This document shows positions 49,357 to 58,568 of a stretch of 64,000 bases of DNA, piece by piece. Each line of letters opens with the position of its first letter. Position 1 is the stretch's first letter. The notes beneath the pieces are model-generated. The model saw only the letters and a list, made by a program, of their open reading frames with translations, was not told the origin of the DNA and made no database searches. The DNA is from Pilimelia terevasa (GTDB taxonomy: Bacteria > Actinomycetota > Actinomycetes > Mycobacteriales > Micromonosporaceae). The stretch is from the NCBI RefSeq assembly GCF_014647915.1, contig NZ_BMQC01000016.1, positions 1 to 64,000 on the forward strand. The letters run 5' to 3'. The position numbers and the translations under genes were made by a program.

Positions 49357-50889
49357 GTGCATTCGACAAAGTTTCCGGTCGCGGTCCCGCCGCGCCGGGG
49401 CGCGGTAGCGGCGGCCGCCGCGGCGCTGCTGGCCACACCGCTGCTGGCCGCACCCGCGAGCGCCGCGCCGGGCGACTCGGCGAGCCTGCGGCGGGCGGTC
49501 ACCGTACAGAACATCGTCAACCGGCTCAAGACCCTGGACGGCATCGCGAAGGCCAACGGCAACACGCGGGCGGCCGGGTCGCGGGGGTACGACGTGTCGG
49601 TGCGGTACGCCGAACTCGCCTTCAAGCAGGCCGGTTACCAGGTCAGCCGGCAGGTCCTGCCGTTTCGCCGGTACACCGAGAAGAGCCCGTCGGTCCTGCG
49701 CCAGGAGAGCCCCGAGCCGGCCGCGGCGATCCCGCACCACCTGCTCAGCTACTCGGGCAGCGGCGACGTCCACGCGCCGGCGACCGTGCCGGCCGGGGCG
49801 CCGCTGGGCTGCGCCGCCGCGGACTTCTCCGCCGCCAACAAGGGCTCCGTCGTCGTGGTCGGGCGCGGCGAGTGCACGTTCGCGGTGAAGGCGACCCACG
49901 CGCTGGCCGCGGGCGCGCTCGGCGTCGTGCTCTACAACAACGTCCCCGGCGAGATGTCGGGCACGCTGGGCAACGGCTTCCTGGGCGACGCCCCGGTCGC
50001 CGGGGTCACGCAGGAGGTCGGCGCGCGGCTCGTCGCCGCCGTACCCCGGGGTCTCCGGCTGCACCTGAAGGCCGAGACGGTGCGGACGGACGGCACCACC
50101 ACCAACGTGGTCGCCGAGACCCCGGGCGGCAACCCGGACAACGTGGTCATGGTCGGCGCGCACCTGGACTCGGTCGAGGCCGGTCCGGGCATCAACGACA
50201 ACGGCAGCGGGTCGGCGACGCTCCTGGAGGTGGCCCACCAGATGCGGGCCGCGACACCGAAGAACAAGGTCCGGTTCGCGCTGTGGGCGGCCGAGGAGGC
50301 CGGCCTCGTCGGCTCGACCCACTACGTGGCGCAGCTTCCGGCGGCGGAGCGCAGGAAGATCGCGCTGTACCTGAACTTCGACATGATCGGTTCGCCGAAC
50401 TACGTGCGGTTCGTGTACGACGGCGACAACTCCGCCTTCCCGCCGGGCACCGGCTCCGCGCCCGGCCCGAAGGGCTCCGGCGCCATCGAGAAGATGTTCC
50501 ACGACTACTTCGCCGCGCAGAAGCTGGCCTCGGCCGAGACGCCGTTCTCCGGCCGCAGCGACTACGGGCCGTTCATCGCCGAGGGCGTCGGCATCCCGTC
50601 CGGCGGCCTGGCCACCGGCGCCGAGGGCATCAAGACCGCCGAGGAGGCCGAGGTCTACGGCGGGCGGGCCGGCGAGGCGTACGACAAGTGCTACCACCAG
50701 GCCTGCGACGGCCTGGCCAACATCAACCGCCGGGGCCTGAAGGAGATGGCCGGCGCGGTCGCCCACGCGGTGATCACCTACGCCGCCGACACCTCCGGCG
50801 TCGGGCGGCCGCTGACCGCCCCGGCGTCGGGGACGACGACGCCGTCATCGGATGCCGGCGGCCTGCACGACCACCACGCCGCCTCGTGA
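49357..50889 (+). CDS. Secreted M28 zinc aminopeptidase with PA domain
   Basis: 510 residues from GTG 49357. Signal peptide (about 1-38, PLLAAPASAAP). A PA insert follows (GKGSVVVVGRGECTF-like segment, with CAAADF and GECTF cysteines, and ALGVVLYNN). The M28 metal centre: VGAHLDSVEAGPGINDNGSG, WAAEEAGLVGSTHY and LNFDMIGSPNYV. A final zinc ligand and a disulfide are in DKCYHQACDG. Resembles Streptomyces-type leucine aminopeptidases. Exported peptide degradation, alongside the other proteases of the window. Confidence 0.9.
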   Translation: MHSTKFPVAVPPRRGAVAAAAAALLATPLLAAPASAAPGDSASLRRAVTVQNIVNRLKTLDGIAKANGNTRAAGSRGYDVSVRYAELAFKQAGYQVSRQVLPFRRYTEKSPSVLRQESPEPAAAIPHHLLSYSGSGDVHAPATVPAGAPLGCAAADFSAANKGSVVVVGRGECTFAVKATHALAAGALGVVLYNNVPGEMSGTLGNGFLGDAPVAGVTQEVGARLVAAVPRGLRLHLKAETVRTDGTTTNVVAETPGGNPDNVVMVGAHLDSVEAGPGINDNGSGSATLLEVAHQMRAATPKNKVRFALWAAEEAGLVGSTHYVAQLPAAERRKIALYLNFDMIGSPNYVRFVYDGDNSAFPPGTGSAPGPKGSGAIEKMFHDYFAAQKLASAETPFSGRSDYGPFIAEGVGIPSGGLATGAEGIKTAEEAEVYGGRAGEAYDKCYHQACDGLANINRRGLKEMAGAVAHAVITYAADTSGVGRPLTAPASGTTTPSSDAGGLHDHHAAS

Positions 50890-50893
50890 GCAG

Positions 50894-50928
50894 CGGGGCG
50901 GGGGCGCCGCGCAGGCGCCCCCGCCCCG
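50894..50928. terminator. 15-bp hairpin between convergent genes
   Basis: Arms 50894-50908 and 50914-50928 are perfectly complementary with a GCGCA loop, 5 bases past the aminopeptidase stop and 18 bases before the opposite gene's stop. Confidence 0.65.
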
Positions 50929-50946
50929 TCGCCCCGCCCGGGCGCC

Positions 50947-51210
50947 TCAGTCCTGGAGCCGGCGCAGGGAGTACGTCACGCTGAACAGCCGGTGCGGCTC
51001 GTGGGGCAGGTAGGACACCGTCCGGTCGTAGGCCTGCCAGCCCTCGGCGCCGGCCCGGTTGAGGTGGGCCAGGTCGTTGAACCGCTCGTCGGTACCCCAG
51101 CGCGCGACGCCCTCCGGGTGGTGCAGCGTCGCCGTCCAGTCCATGAACTTGTCGGTACCCAGCGTGCCGGCGGCGCGGTATTCGAGTCGCGCGTACTCCC
51201 ACCTCGTCAT
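50947..51210 (-). CDS. Small hypothetical protein, DUF4177-like
   Basis: 87 residues. The opening TRWEYARLEYRAAG and the block LNRAGAEGWQAY fit the small DUF4177-type fold (W-E-Y start, L-N-x-x-G-x-E-G-W). No catalytic residue recognised. Downstream of the FAD-monooxygenase on the same strand, 44 bases apart, so may be co-transcribed. Confidence 0.65.
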   Translation of the reverse strand: MTRWEYARLEYRAAGTLGTDKFMDWTATLHHPEGVARWGTDERFNDLAHLNRAGAEGWQAYDRTVSYLPHEPHRLFSVTYSLRRLQD

Positions 51211-51254
51211 GGCACCGATTGTCCCGCGCCGCGGGCGCGGCGGCCAGCGCGGGG

Positions 51255-52847
51255 TCATCCACTCCCGACAGCCGGCACGCCGCGGGCGCGGTCGAGTGCC
51301 GCCCGCACCGCGCCGGGCGTCGGCGCCGCCAGCGTGGCGGCCAGGTGCCCGTCGGGCCGCACCACCCACGCCTCGCCCGGCCGCATCCCCCAGGCGGCGG
51401 CGACCCGCCCCCGCGGGTCGGCCCGGGACAGCTGCACGACCCGGACGGGCGCCGGTACGCCCGCCAGCGCCGCGGCCACCTCGGGCGCCCCGTCGGCGCA
51501 CAGGACCAGCAGCCCGTCGCGCACCCGCTCGCGCAGCCAGCCCCGCCCCAGCGGCACGTCGGGGACCAGGATGCCGGGGGCGGGGGCCGGGCAGTGGCCG
51601 CGCGGGGGCCGGCCCGGGAACGGGCGGCCGGGGTCCGGTGTGGTCAGCGGCGAGTCCACGTACCAGTACGGCTCGGCGAAGCGGCCCGAGTCGATCGATG
51701 CCCGCGCCCCCGGGTCGTGGACCGCCCGCTCCAGCAGGTCCCGGCGGCGGGCGGTCTCGGCCGGTCCGTGGGGGACCAGGAAGCGCATGGTCTCGGCGGT
51801 GACGTCGAGGTTCTCCCCCGCGGCGGCGTGCCGCTCGGCGTGGTACGACTCCAGCAGCTCCGGCGGCGCCCAGCCGCGCAGGACGAAGGCGAGCTTCCAG
51901 GCGGCGTTCTCGGCGTCGGGTACGCCGGAGTTGAGACCGCGGGCGCCGAACGGCGCGACCAGGTGCGCGCAGTCGCCGGCCAGCAGGACCCGGTCGACGC
52001 GCATCCGGTCGGCGCGGCGGGCGTGGAACCGGTAGACGGTCTGCCAGCGGATCTCGTAGGGGACGCGGCCGACGACCGCGCGGACGCGGGCGTCCAGGCC
52101 GCCCGAGGCCGCCTCCGCCGCCAGGGCGAAGCCGGCCGGTACCTGCCAGTCGACGCGGAACGTGCGCCCGGGGCACGGGTGCACGAGCACCTGGCGGCCG
52201 GGGTTGCCGGGCGGGTCGAAGAAGAAGCGGCGCTCGCGTTCCCAGTCGGGCAGGTCGGCGCGGATGTCGCAGATGAGGAACCGGTCGTCGTAGGAGCGGC
52301 CGTCGAAGCGGACCCCCAGGCGCGCGCGCAGGTCCCGGCAGCGGGCGCCCGCGGCGAGCACCACGTACGGCGTGCGCAGGGTCGCCGGGCCGGCGGGCGT
52401 CGCGCAGTGCACCGTCACGCCGTCGGCGTCCTGCCGCAGGTCGGTGACCTCGTGCGACCAGCGCTGCGCGACCAGCGGCGCGGCGGCCAGCCGCGCGGCC
52501 AGGATCTGCTCGGTGCGCGCCTGGGAGATGTTGACCATCGGCGGCAGCGGCGAGGCGGCGCGGTCGACGAACGACCACGCGGACAGTTCGTGGTCGCGGT
52601 AGAACGTGCGGGCCGTGCGCCAGGTGACGCCCTCGTCGGCGATCTGCCGCCCGGCGCCGACCGCCGCCCAGATGTCGAGGACGTCGCGCGCCTGGCAGAT
52701 GGACCGGGAGCCGGCCGCGTCCCGCGCCGGCCGGGCGTCGAGCAGGACGACCCCCACACCCCACCGGGCGAGCAGCAGCGCGGCGGTCTGGCCGACGGGG
52801 CCGCTGCCCACCACGACGACCGGCGGACCCCCGTACGGCGCGGTCAT
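51255..52847 (-). CDS. FAD-dependent aromatic-type monooxygenase
   Basis: 530 residues. FAD-binding VVVVGSGPVGQTAALLLARW at 9-28, the second motif RVLLAGDCAHLVAPFGARGLN near 290, and a C-terminal thioredoxin-like domain, as in MhpA/PheA-type aromatic hydroxylases. Likely hydroxylates an aromatic acid or phenol using NAD(P)H and O2. ATG 52847 overlaps the MBL gene's stop by four bases, so the pair is translationally coupled. Divergent from the aldehyde dehydrogenase operon; a shared pathway is plausible but inferred. Confidence 0.87.
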   Translation of the reverse strand: MTAPYGGPPVVVVGSGPVGQTAALLLARWGVGVVLLDARPARDAAGSRSICQARDVLDIWAAVGAGRQIADEGVTWRTARTFYRDHELSAWSFVDRAASPLPPMVNISQARTEQILAARLAAAPLVAQRWSHEVTDLRQDADGVTVHCATPAGPATLRTPYVVLAAGARCRDLRARLGVRFDGRSYDDRFLICDIRADLPDWERERRFFFDPPGNPGRQVLVHPCPGRTFRVDWQVPAGFALAAEAASGGLDARVRAVVGRVPYEIRWQTVYRFHARRADRMRVDRVLLAGDCAHLVAPFGARGLNSGVPDAENAAWKLAFVLRGWAPPELLESYHAERHAAAGENLDVTAETMRFLVPHGPAETARRRDLLERAVHDPGARASIDSGRFAEPYWYVDSPLTTPDPGRPFPGRPPRGHCPAPAPGILVPDVPLGRGWLRERVRDGLLVLCADGAPEVAAALAGVPAPVRVVQLSRADPRGRVAAAWGMRPGEAWVVRPDGHLAATLAAPTPGAVRAALDRARGVPAVGSG

Positions 52848-53803
52848 CGCTGGAGCTGGTCCCAGACCTCGCGGTCGCGCGCGGCCGTCCAGATCCGCGG
52901 CCAGTCGACGCCGTCCAGTTCGTCCCAGAGCCGCTGCACGTTGAAGGGCAGGCAGTGCTCGAAGATCGGCCAGGTGCCGTAGGCCGGCGCGAGCGCGGCG
53001 TGCGCGGCGGCGAACGCCGCGGCCAGGGTGCCGCCGCGGCCGTGCACCGCGCCGACCTGTTCGCGCAGGACCCGCAGGAAGTCGCGGGTCTGGCCGATGG
53101 CGGCGGCCACGGCGTCCGGCCCGCGGGTGACCGCGCCGCGGCCGCCGACGAGGGTGTGCGCGCCCAGCGCCGCCACGGCGTCGAGGGTGCCGGTGGCCCA
53201 GTCGGCGTGGAACGCGTCGCCGGTGTACAGGGCGGCCCGCGCCTCGACCAGGTCCCCGGCGAACAGGATCCGCTCGCGCGGCAGCCAGGCCACGATGTCC
53301 CCGGCGGTGTGGCCGCGCCCGCACCAGCGCAGCTCCAGCGGCCCGCGGTCGCCGCCGAGGTCGATGGCGAGCCGGTCGGTGAACGTGACGTCGGGCCAGG
53401 TCAGGCCGGGGATCCCGGCCGGCTCCCGGAACAGCCGGGGCATCCGGGCGTACTCGCTGTCCCAGTCCTGCCGGCCGCGCTCGGCGATCAGCCGGCGGGT
53501 CTGCGCGTGGGCGATCACCACGTCGGCGTCGAAGGCGCTGGCGCCGAGCACCCGGACCGCGTGGTAGTGCGACAGCACGAGGTACCGCACGGGCTTGTCG
53601 GTGTGCCGGCGCAGCAGGCCCAGCCAGTCCCGGGCGGCGGCGGGGGTGGCGCGGGCCTCGAAGGCGACGACGAAGTCCTCGCCCTCGACCGCGCCGACGT
53701 TGGGGTCGCCCTCGGCGGTCAGGGCGTACACCCCCTCGGCCAGGACCTCCAGCGTCTCCGCCTTCGCCGACAGATCCGCCGACGACGCGAACGGCTTGAC
53801 CAC
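52844..53803 (-). CDS. MBL-fold hydrolase with altered zinc motif
   Basis: 319 residues from GTG 53803 (GGGAGG 4 bases upstream). Metallo-beta-lactamase fold with strands LEVLAEGVYALTAEGDPNVG, the metal loop LSHYHAVRVLG, GRGHTAGDIVAW and ILFAGDLVEA. The canonical HxHxDH is His79-Tyr-His81-Ala-Val83-Arg84: the Asp and third His are missing, so only one zinc site, or none, can be built as usual. Coupled to the FAD-monooxygenase, suggesting a ring-cleavage or ester-hydrolysis role in the same path. Confidence 0.85.
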   Translation of the reverse strand: MVKPFASSADLSAKAETLEVLAEGVYALTAEGDPNVGAVEGEDFVVAFEARATPAAARDWLGLLRRHTDKPVRYLVLSHYHAVRVLGASAFDADVVIAHAQTRRLIAERGRQDWDSEYARMPRLFREPAGIPGLTWPDVTFTDRLAIDLGGDRGPLELRWCGRGHTAGDIVAWLPRERILFAGDLVEARAALYTGDAFHADWATGTLDAVAALGAHTLVGGRGAVTRGPDAVAAAIGQTRDFLRVLREQVGAVHGRGGTLAAAFAAAHAALAPAYGTWPIFEHCLPFNVQRLWDELDGVDWPRIWTAARDREVWDQLQR

Positions 53804-53979
53804 GTGACCTCCCACCGCGACCGACTGCGGCCAGTCTGCCGACCCGCGGGCCGACTGGCCAGCCGGCCGGCGGCGCGGGGCTGCGGGCACCGGCGCGGCC
53901 GGACCAGGCAATCCGTCGCGGCACGACGAAGACTCTCCTGGCACAGACCCTTTCAGCCGGAGAATTTTCCGTCACATCG

Positions 53980-54008
53980 TTGAGTTAAAGGCGAATCTAC
54001 CGGAGGAT
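53980..54008 (+). promoter_or_regulatory. Weak candidate promoter for the aldehyde dehydrogenase operon
   Basis: TTGAGT (53980) and GAGGAT (54003) are separated by 17 bases in an AT-richer part of the divergent region, with GAGGAGG at 54028 as ribosome-binding site. The -10 is poor. The 53804-53979 stretch also repeats GACTGxxCCAG words that might be operators. Confidence 0.25.
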
Positions 54009-54042
54009 GGGCGTTACCCGGCAATGCGAGGAGGCCCGTGCT

Positions 54043-55608
54043 GTGACTGCCCGGTTTCGCGTCACCTATGCCACGTTGTCGGCGGACAACGAGGAGCTGC
54101 ACGCGGCGTACGAGAGCGGCGTCGACACCGCCCGCACCTGGCTCGGCGCCCGGCTGGCGCCGGTGGTCGACGGCGCGCCCCGCGACGGCGGCCCCGCCCG
54201 CGAGCTGACCAGCCCGACCGACGTCACCCTGAGCCTGGGCACCGTCGTCGAGGCGACCGCCGCCGACGTGGCCGACGCCGTCGCCGCCGCCCGCGCCGCC
54301 GCGCCCGCCTGGTCGGGCACCCCGTGGCCGGAGCGCGTCGCGCTGCTGCGCCGCGCCGCCGACCTGGTCAGCGCCCGCTCCAACGCGCTGGCCGCGCTGA
54401 TGAGCCTGGAGGTCGGCAAGAACAGGCTGGAGGCGCTCGGCGACGTCGAGGAGTCCGCCGACCTCATCCGGTACTACTGCGACCAGATGGCGGCCGCCGA
54501 CGGGTTCGACCGTCCGATGGCGACCATCGCCGCCCGCGAGTCCACCCGCAGCGTGCTGCGCCCGCACGGGGTGTGGGCCGTGATCAGCCCGTTCAACTTC
54601 CCGATGGCGCTCGCCGCCGGCCCGGTCGGCGCCGCGCTCGTGGCCGGCAACACCGTGCTGCTCAAGCCCAGCCTGCAGGGCAGCTTCAGCGCCGCGCGGT
54701 TCTTCGACTGCCTGCGCGACGCGGGCCTGCCGGCGGGCGCGGCCCACCTGCTCACCGGCGGCGACGACCCGGGCCGGGCGCTGGTCGCGCACGACGGCGT
54801 GGACGGGCTGACGTTCACCGGCTCGCACGAGACGGGGATGGCGGTGCTGCGGGAGTTCACCCGCGCGTACCCGAAGCCGGTGATCTGCGAGATGGGCGGC
54901 AAGAACGCCACCGTCGTCTCGGCGAAGGCCGACCTCGACGCGGCGGCGCTCGGGGTGGCCCGCTCGGCGTTCGGCCTCACCGGCCAGAAGTGCTCGGCCT
55001 GCTCGCGGGTCTACGTCCAGCGGCCGGTACACGACGAGTTCCTCTCCCGGCTGGCGGCCCAGGCCGCGAAGCTGGTCGTCGGCGACCCGACCCGGCGCGA
55101 GACCTACGTCGGCCCGGTCATCGACGCCGCCGCCGTCGACCGGTACGCGGCGGCCGTCGCGCACGCGGCGAAGGCCGGGACGGTGGTGACCGGCGGGCGG
55201 GTCCTCGGCGGCGGCGACGGCCGCCCCGACGGCTACTACGTCGCCCCGACCGTGGTCGCCGGGCTGCCCACCGACGACCGGCTGTTCGCCGAGGAGCTGT
55301 TCGTGCCGCTGGTCGCCGTCGCCGCCGTCGACTCCGTCGACGAGGGCGTCGCGCTGGCCAACGCGGTACCGCTCGGGCTCACCGCCGGCTTCTTCTCCGC
55401 CGACGACGCCGAGGTCGACCGGTTCCTCGACCGGATCGAGGCCGGCGTCGTCTACGTCAACCGGCCGGCCGGGGCCACCACGGGCGCGTGGCCGGGCGTC
55501 CAGCCCTTCGGCGGCTGGAAGGGCTCGGGCAGCACCGGCAAGGCCGGCGGCGGCCCCTACTACGTACAGCAGTTCATGCGCGAGCAGTCCCGAACGGTGG
55601 TGTCCTGA
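54043..55608 (+). CDS. NAD(P)-dependent aldehyde dehydrogenase (P5C-dehydrogenase-like)
   Basis: 521 residues from GTG 54043 (GAGGAGG 8 bases upstream). Cofactor and catalytic blocks: ISPFNFPMALAAGPVGAAL, FTGSHETG, catalytic Glu in CEMGGKNATVV and catalytic Cys in GQKCSACSRVYV. The style matches 1-pyrroline-5-carboxylate or semialdehyde dehydrogenases. First gene of the operon; the stop overlaps the next ATG by one base. Likely oxidises the semialdehyde made by the neighbouring aminotransferases to an acid. Confidence 0.87.
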   Translation: MTARFRVTYATLSADNEELHAAYESGVDTARTWLGARLAPVVDGAPRDGGPARELTSPTDVTLSLGTVVEATAADVADAVAAARAAAPAWSGTPWPERVALLRRAADLVSARSNALAALMSLEVGKNRLEALGDVEESADLIRYYCDQMAAADGFDRPMATIAARESTRSVLRPHGVWAVISPFNFPMALAAGPVGAALVAGNTVLLKPSLQGSFSAARFFDCLRDAGLPAGAAHLLTGGDDPGRALVAHDGVDGLTFTGSHETGMAVLREFTRAYPKPVICEMGGKNATVVSAKADLDAAALGVARSAFGLTGQKCSACSRVYVQRPVHDEFLSRLAAQAAKLVVGDPTRRETYVGPVIDAAAVDRYAAAVAHAAKAGTVVTGGRVLGGGDGRPDGYYVAPTVVAGLPTDDRLFAEELFVPLVAVAAVDSVDEGVALANAVPLGLTAGFFSADDAEVDRFLDRIEAGVVYVNRPAGATTGAWPGVQPFGGWKGSGSTGKAGGGPYYVQQFMREQSRTVVS

Positions 55609-56918
55609 TGCAGCCCCCCCAGTGGTACGACCCGAGCCGGCCGGTGCCGGACCTGGTGACCCCGATCCCCGGCCCGCAGGCCAAGCTCGTGCTGGAGCGC
55701 GACACCGCGGTCACCAGCCCGTCGCTGCCGCGGGCCTACCCGATGGCGCCCCGGCGCGGGTACGGGCTGGCGCTGGAGGACGTCGACGGCAACCTGTTCC
55801 TCGACTTCAACGCCGGCATCGCGGTGAACTCCACGGGCCACGCCCACCCGACCGTCGTGCGGGCCGTCCAGGAGCAGGCCGCCGACCTGCTGCACTACTC
55901 GGCGTCGGACTTCTACCTGCCCGTCTACAGCCGGATGGCCGAGGCGCTGGCGGCGACCGCGCCGATGGACGGGCCGGTGCGGGTGTTCCTGACCAACTCC
56001 GGCGCCGAGGCCGTCGAGGGGGCGCTCAAGCTGGCGCGGTACGCCACCGGGCGGCAGTACGCGATCAGCTTCTACGGGGCGTTCCACGGCCGCACCTACG
56101 GCGCGGTGAGCCTGACCGCCTCCAAGGCCAAGTACCACAAGGGCTTCGGCCCGCTGCTGCCCGGCATCCTGCGCGCCCCGTACGCGCCGGTGCCGGTGTC
56201 GTACCTGGAGGACGTGCTGTTCCGGTACGAGGTGGACCCGACCGAGGTGGCCGCGGTGTTCGTGGAGCCGGTCCAGGGCGAGGGCGGGTTCATCGTCCCG
56301 CCGCCGGGCTGGCTGGCCGACCTGCGCGAGGTCTGCGACCGGTACGGGATCCTGCTCGTGGCCGACGAGGTGCAGTCCGGGATGGGCCGCACCGGCCGGA
56401 TGTGGGCGGTCGAGCACTTCGGCGTCGCGCCGGACATCCTGACCTCGGCCAAGGGGATCGCCTCCGGGCTGCCGCTGGGCGCGATCCTGGCCCGGCAGGA
56501 ACTGATGGAGACGTGGTCGGCGGGGGCGCACGGGTCGACGTACGGCGGCAGCCCCGTCCCCTGCGCGGCCGGCCTGGCCACCCTCCAGGTGATCGCCGAG
56601 GAGGAGCTGCTGGCGAACGCGACCGTGCGCGGCGCGGCGCTGACCGCGGGCCTGCGCGAGCTGGCCGGCCGGTACCCGCGGATGGTCCGCGACGTGCGCG
56701 GCCTCGGCCTGATGATCGGGGTGGAGTTCCCGGACGGGCGGCTGGCCAACGCGGTGCAGGACGCGGCGTTCCACCGCGGGCTGCTCGTGCTGGAGGCAGG
56801 CGAGAACGCCATCCGCATGTCGCCGCCGCTGGTCGTCAGCGCGGCGGAGGTCGCCACGGCGCTGCGCCTGTTCGGCGCGGCCGTCGCCGACGTCGCCTCC
56901 GCCGAGGGGCTGGCGTGA
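55608..56918 (+). CDS. Class III aminotransferase (4-aminobutyrate-type)
   Basis: 436 residues. PLP-dependent fold type I: FNAGIAVNSTGHAHP, TNSGAEAVEGALKLAR, SFYGAFHGRTYGAVSLT, ADEVQSGMGRTG, and the PLP Lys in LTSAKGIASGLPLGA. Closest in style to GabT and similar omega-amino acid aminotransferases, which give a semialdehyde. Immediately preceded by an aldehyde dehydrogenase, the usual partner. Confidence 0.88.
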   Translation: MQPPQWYDPSRPVPDLVTPIPGPQAKLVLERDTAVTSPSLPRAYPMAPRRGYGLALEDVDGNLFLDFNAGIAVNSTGHAHPTVVRAVQEQAADLLHYSASDFYLPVYSRMAEALAATAPMDGPVRVFLTNSGAEAVEGALKLARYATGRQYAISFYGAFHGRTYGAVSLTASKAKYHKGFGPLLPGILRAPYAPVPVSYLEDVLFRYEVDPTEVAAVFVEPVQGEGGFIVPPPGWLADLREVCDRYGILLVADEVQSGMGRTGRMWAVEHFGVAPDILTSAKGIASGLPLGAILARQELMETWSAGAHGSTYGGSPVPCAAGLATLQVIAEEELLANATVRGAALTAGLRELAGRYPRMVRDVRGLGLMIGVEFPDGRLANAVQDAAFHRGLLVLEAGENAIRMSPPLVVSAAEVATALRLFGAAVADVASAEGLA

Positions 56919-56952
56919 CCCGGCGGGCGGGCGGCGAGGTGGGGCGGCCGGC

Positions 56953-57858
56953 GTGAGCAAGGTCGTCACGATGGCGGAGGCGGTGGCGGCGTACGTACCC
57001 GACGGCGCCACCGTCGCCATCGAGGGCTTCACCCACCTGATCTCGTTCGCCGCCGGCCACGAGGTGATCCGGCAGCGGCGCCGGGACCTCACCCTGTGCC
57101 GGCTCACGCCCGACGTGGTGTACGACCAGATGGTCGGCGCCGGGGTCGCCCGCAAGCTCGTGTTCTCCTGGCTGGGCAACCCCGGGGTCGGGTCGCTGCA
57201 CGCCATCCGGCGGGCCGTCGAGTCCGGGGCGCTGGAGATCGAGGAGTACTCGCACTTCGGGATGGTCGGCCGGTACGCCGCCGGTGCCGCGAACCTGCCC
57301 TTCTACCCGCTGCGCTCGTACCTGGACAGCGACCTGCCGGCGGTCAACCCGGCGCTGCGGACGGTCCGCTCGCCGTACGACGGGGAGGAGATCCACGTCG
57401 TCCCGCCGCTGCGCCCGGACGTGACGATCGTGCACGCCCAGCGCGCCGACCGCGACGGCAACACCCAGGTCTGGGGCCTGCTCGGCTGTCAGAAGGAGGC
57501 GGCGTTCGCCGCGGCCCACGTCGTCGTCGTCGCCGAGGAGGTCGTCGACCCGCAGGTCATCCGGGCCGACCCCAACCGGACCCTGATCCCGGGACTGGTC
57601 GTCGACGCGGTGGTGCACTGCCCGCGCGGCGCGCACCCGTCGTTCGCGCAGGGCCACTACGACCGCGACAACGCCTTCTACCTGGCCTGGGACGCCGTCA
57701 GCCGGGACCCGGCGCGGCTGGCCGCCTGGCTGGACGAGTGGGTGTACGGCACGGCCGACCACGCCGGCTACCTCGACCGCCTCGGAGCCGACCGGTGGAC
57801 CGGCCTCACCCCCGGGCCGGCCCGCTCCGGCACCGTCGACTACGGGGACTACCGGTGA
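56953..57858 (+). CDS. CoA-transferase subunit A (glutaconate/3-oxoacid type)
   Basis: 301 residues from GTG 56953. VPDGATVAIEGFTHLISFAAGHE, ARKLVFSWLGNPGVGS, LPFYPLRSYLDSDLPAVNP and GHYDRDNAFYLAWD are typical of the alpha subunit of type-I CoA-transferases of the GctA/CatI group. The stop overlaps the beta-subunit GTG by four bases. With the beta subunit it would activate a carboxylate (for example a dicarboxylic or 3-oxo acid) with CoA taken from an acyl-CoA donor. Confidence 0.87.
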   Translation: MSKVVTMAEAVAAYVPDGATVAIEGFTHLISFAAGHEVIRQRRRDLTLCRLTPDVVYDQMVGAGVARKLVFSWLGNPGVGSLHAIRRAVESGALEIEEYSHFGMVGRYAAGAANLPFYPLRSYLDSDLPAVNPALRTVRSPYDGEEIHVVPPLRPDVTIVHAQRADRDGNTQVWGLLGCQKEAAFAAAHVVVVAEEVVDPQVIRADPNRTLIPGLVVDAVVHCPRGAHPSFAQGHYDRDNAFYLAWDAVSRDPARLAAWLDEWVYGTADHAGYLDRLGADRWTGLTPGPARSGTVDYGDYR

Positions 57859-58568
57859 CCGGCCACTCCCCCACCGAGATGATGGTCGTGGCCGGCGCCC
57901 GGGCGATGGCCGGCACCCGCGTCTGCTTCGTCGGCATCGGGCTGCCCAACATCGCGGTGGCGCTGGCCCAGCGCACCGTCGCCCCGGCCATCGAGCTGAT
58001 CTACGAGTCCGGCGTGTACGGCGCCCGCCCGTCCCGGCTGCCGCTGTCCATCGGCGACCCGTGCCTGGTCACGGGCGCGACCGCGGCGATGGGGATGCTG
58101 GAGCTGTTCCAGTACTACCTCCAGCGCGGACTCGTCGACCTCGGCTTCCTCGGCGCCGCCCAGCTCGACCGTTACGGCAACGTCAACACCACCGTCATCG
58201 GCCCCTACGACGCGCCGAGGACCCGGCTGCCCGGCTCCGGCGGCGCCAGCGAGATCGCCCAGAACGCCCGCGAGGTGTTCGTCCTCATGCGCCAGTCGCG
58301 CCGCTCGTTCGTCCCGCGGGTCGACTTCGTCACCAGCTCCGGCCGCGGCCTCAGCCGGGTGATCACCGACCTGGGCGAGTTCGCCCACCGCGACGGCGAG
58401 CTGACCCTGACCCACCTGCACCCCGGCGTGGACGTCGACCAGGTGCGGGAGGCGACCGGCTGGCCGCTGTCGGTCGCCGCGGACCTGGCCGAGTCCGCGC
58501 CGCCCACCGACGCCGAGCTGCGCCTGCTCCGCGAGGAGCTGGACCCCGACCGGACGTACCTGAGGTGA
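57855..58568 (+). CDS. CoA-transferase subunit B
   Basis: 237 residues. CFVGIGLPNIAVALAQR, then the active Glu in LIYESGVYGARPS, and LGAAQLDRYGNVNTTVIG, matching the GctB/CatJ beta subunit. The Glu forms the covalent CoA thioester. Coupled by four-base overlaps to the alpha subunit and to the second aminotransferase. Hydrolase-like relatives (IpdB) exist, but this Glu context favours transferase activity. Confidence 0.87.
   Translation: MTGHSPTEMMVVAGARAMAGTRVCFVGIGLPNIAVALAQRTVAPAIELIYESGVYGARPSRLPLSIGDPCLVTGATAAMGMLELFQYYLQRGLVDLGFLGAAQLDRYGNVNTTVIGPYDAPRTRLPGSGGASEIAQNAREVFVLMRQSRRSFVPRVDFVTSSGRGLSRVITDLGEFAHRDGELTLTHLHPGVDVDQVREATGWPLSVAADLAESAPPTDAELRLLREELDPDRTYLR

Noticed and set aside
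56953-58568. IpdAB-type steroid-ring hydrolase instead of a CoA-transferase
   Set aside because: The beta subunit keeps ESG with the acyl-accepting Glu and the alpha subunit matches the GctA/CatI pattern. No other steroid degradation gene is nearby.
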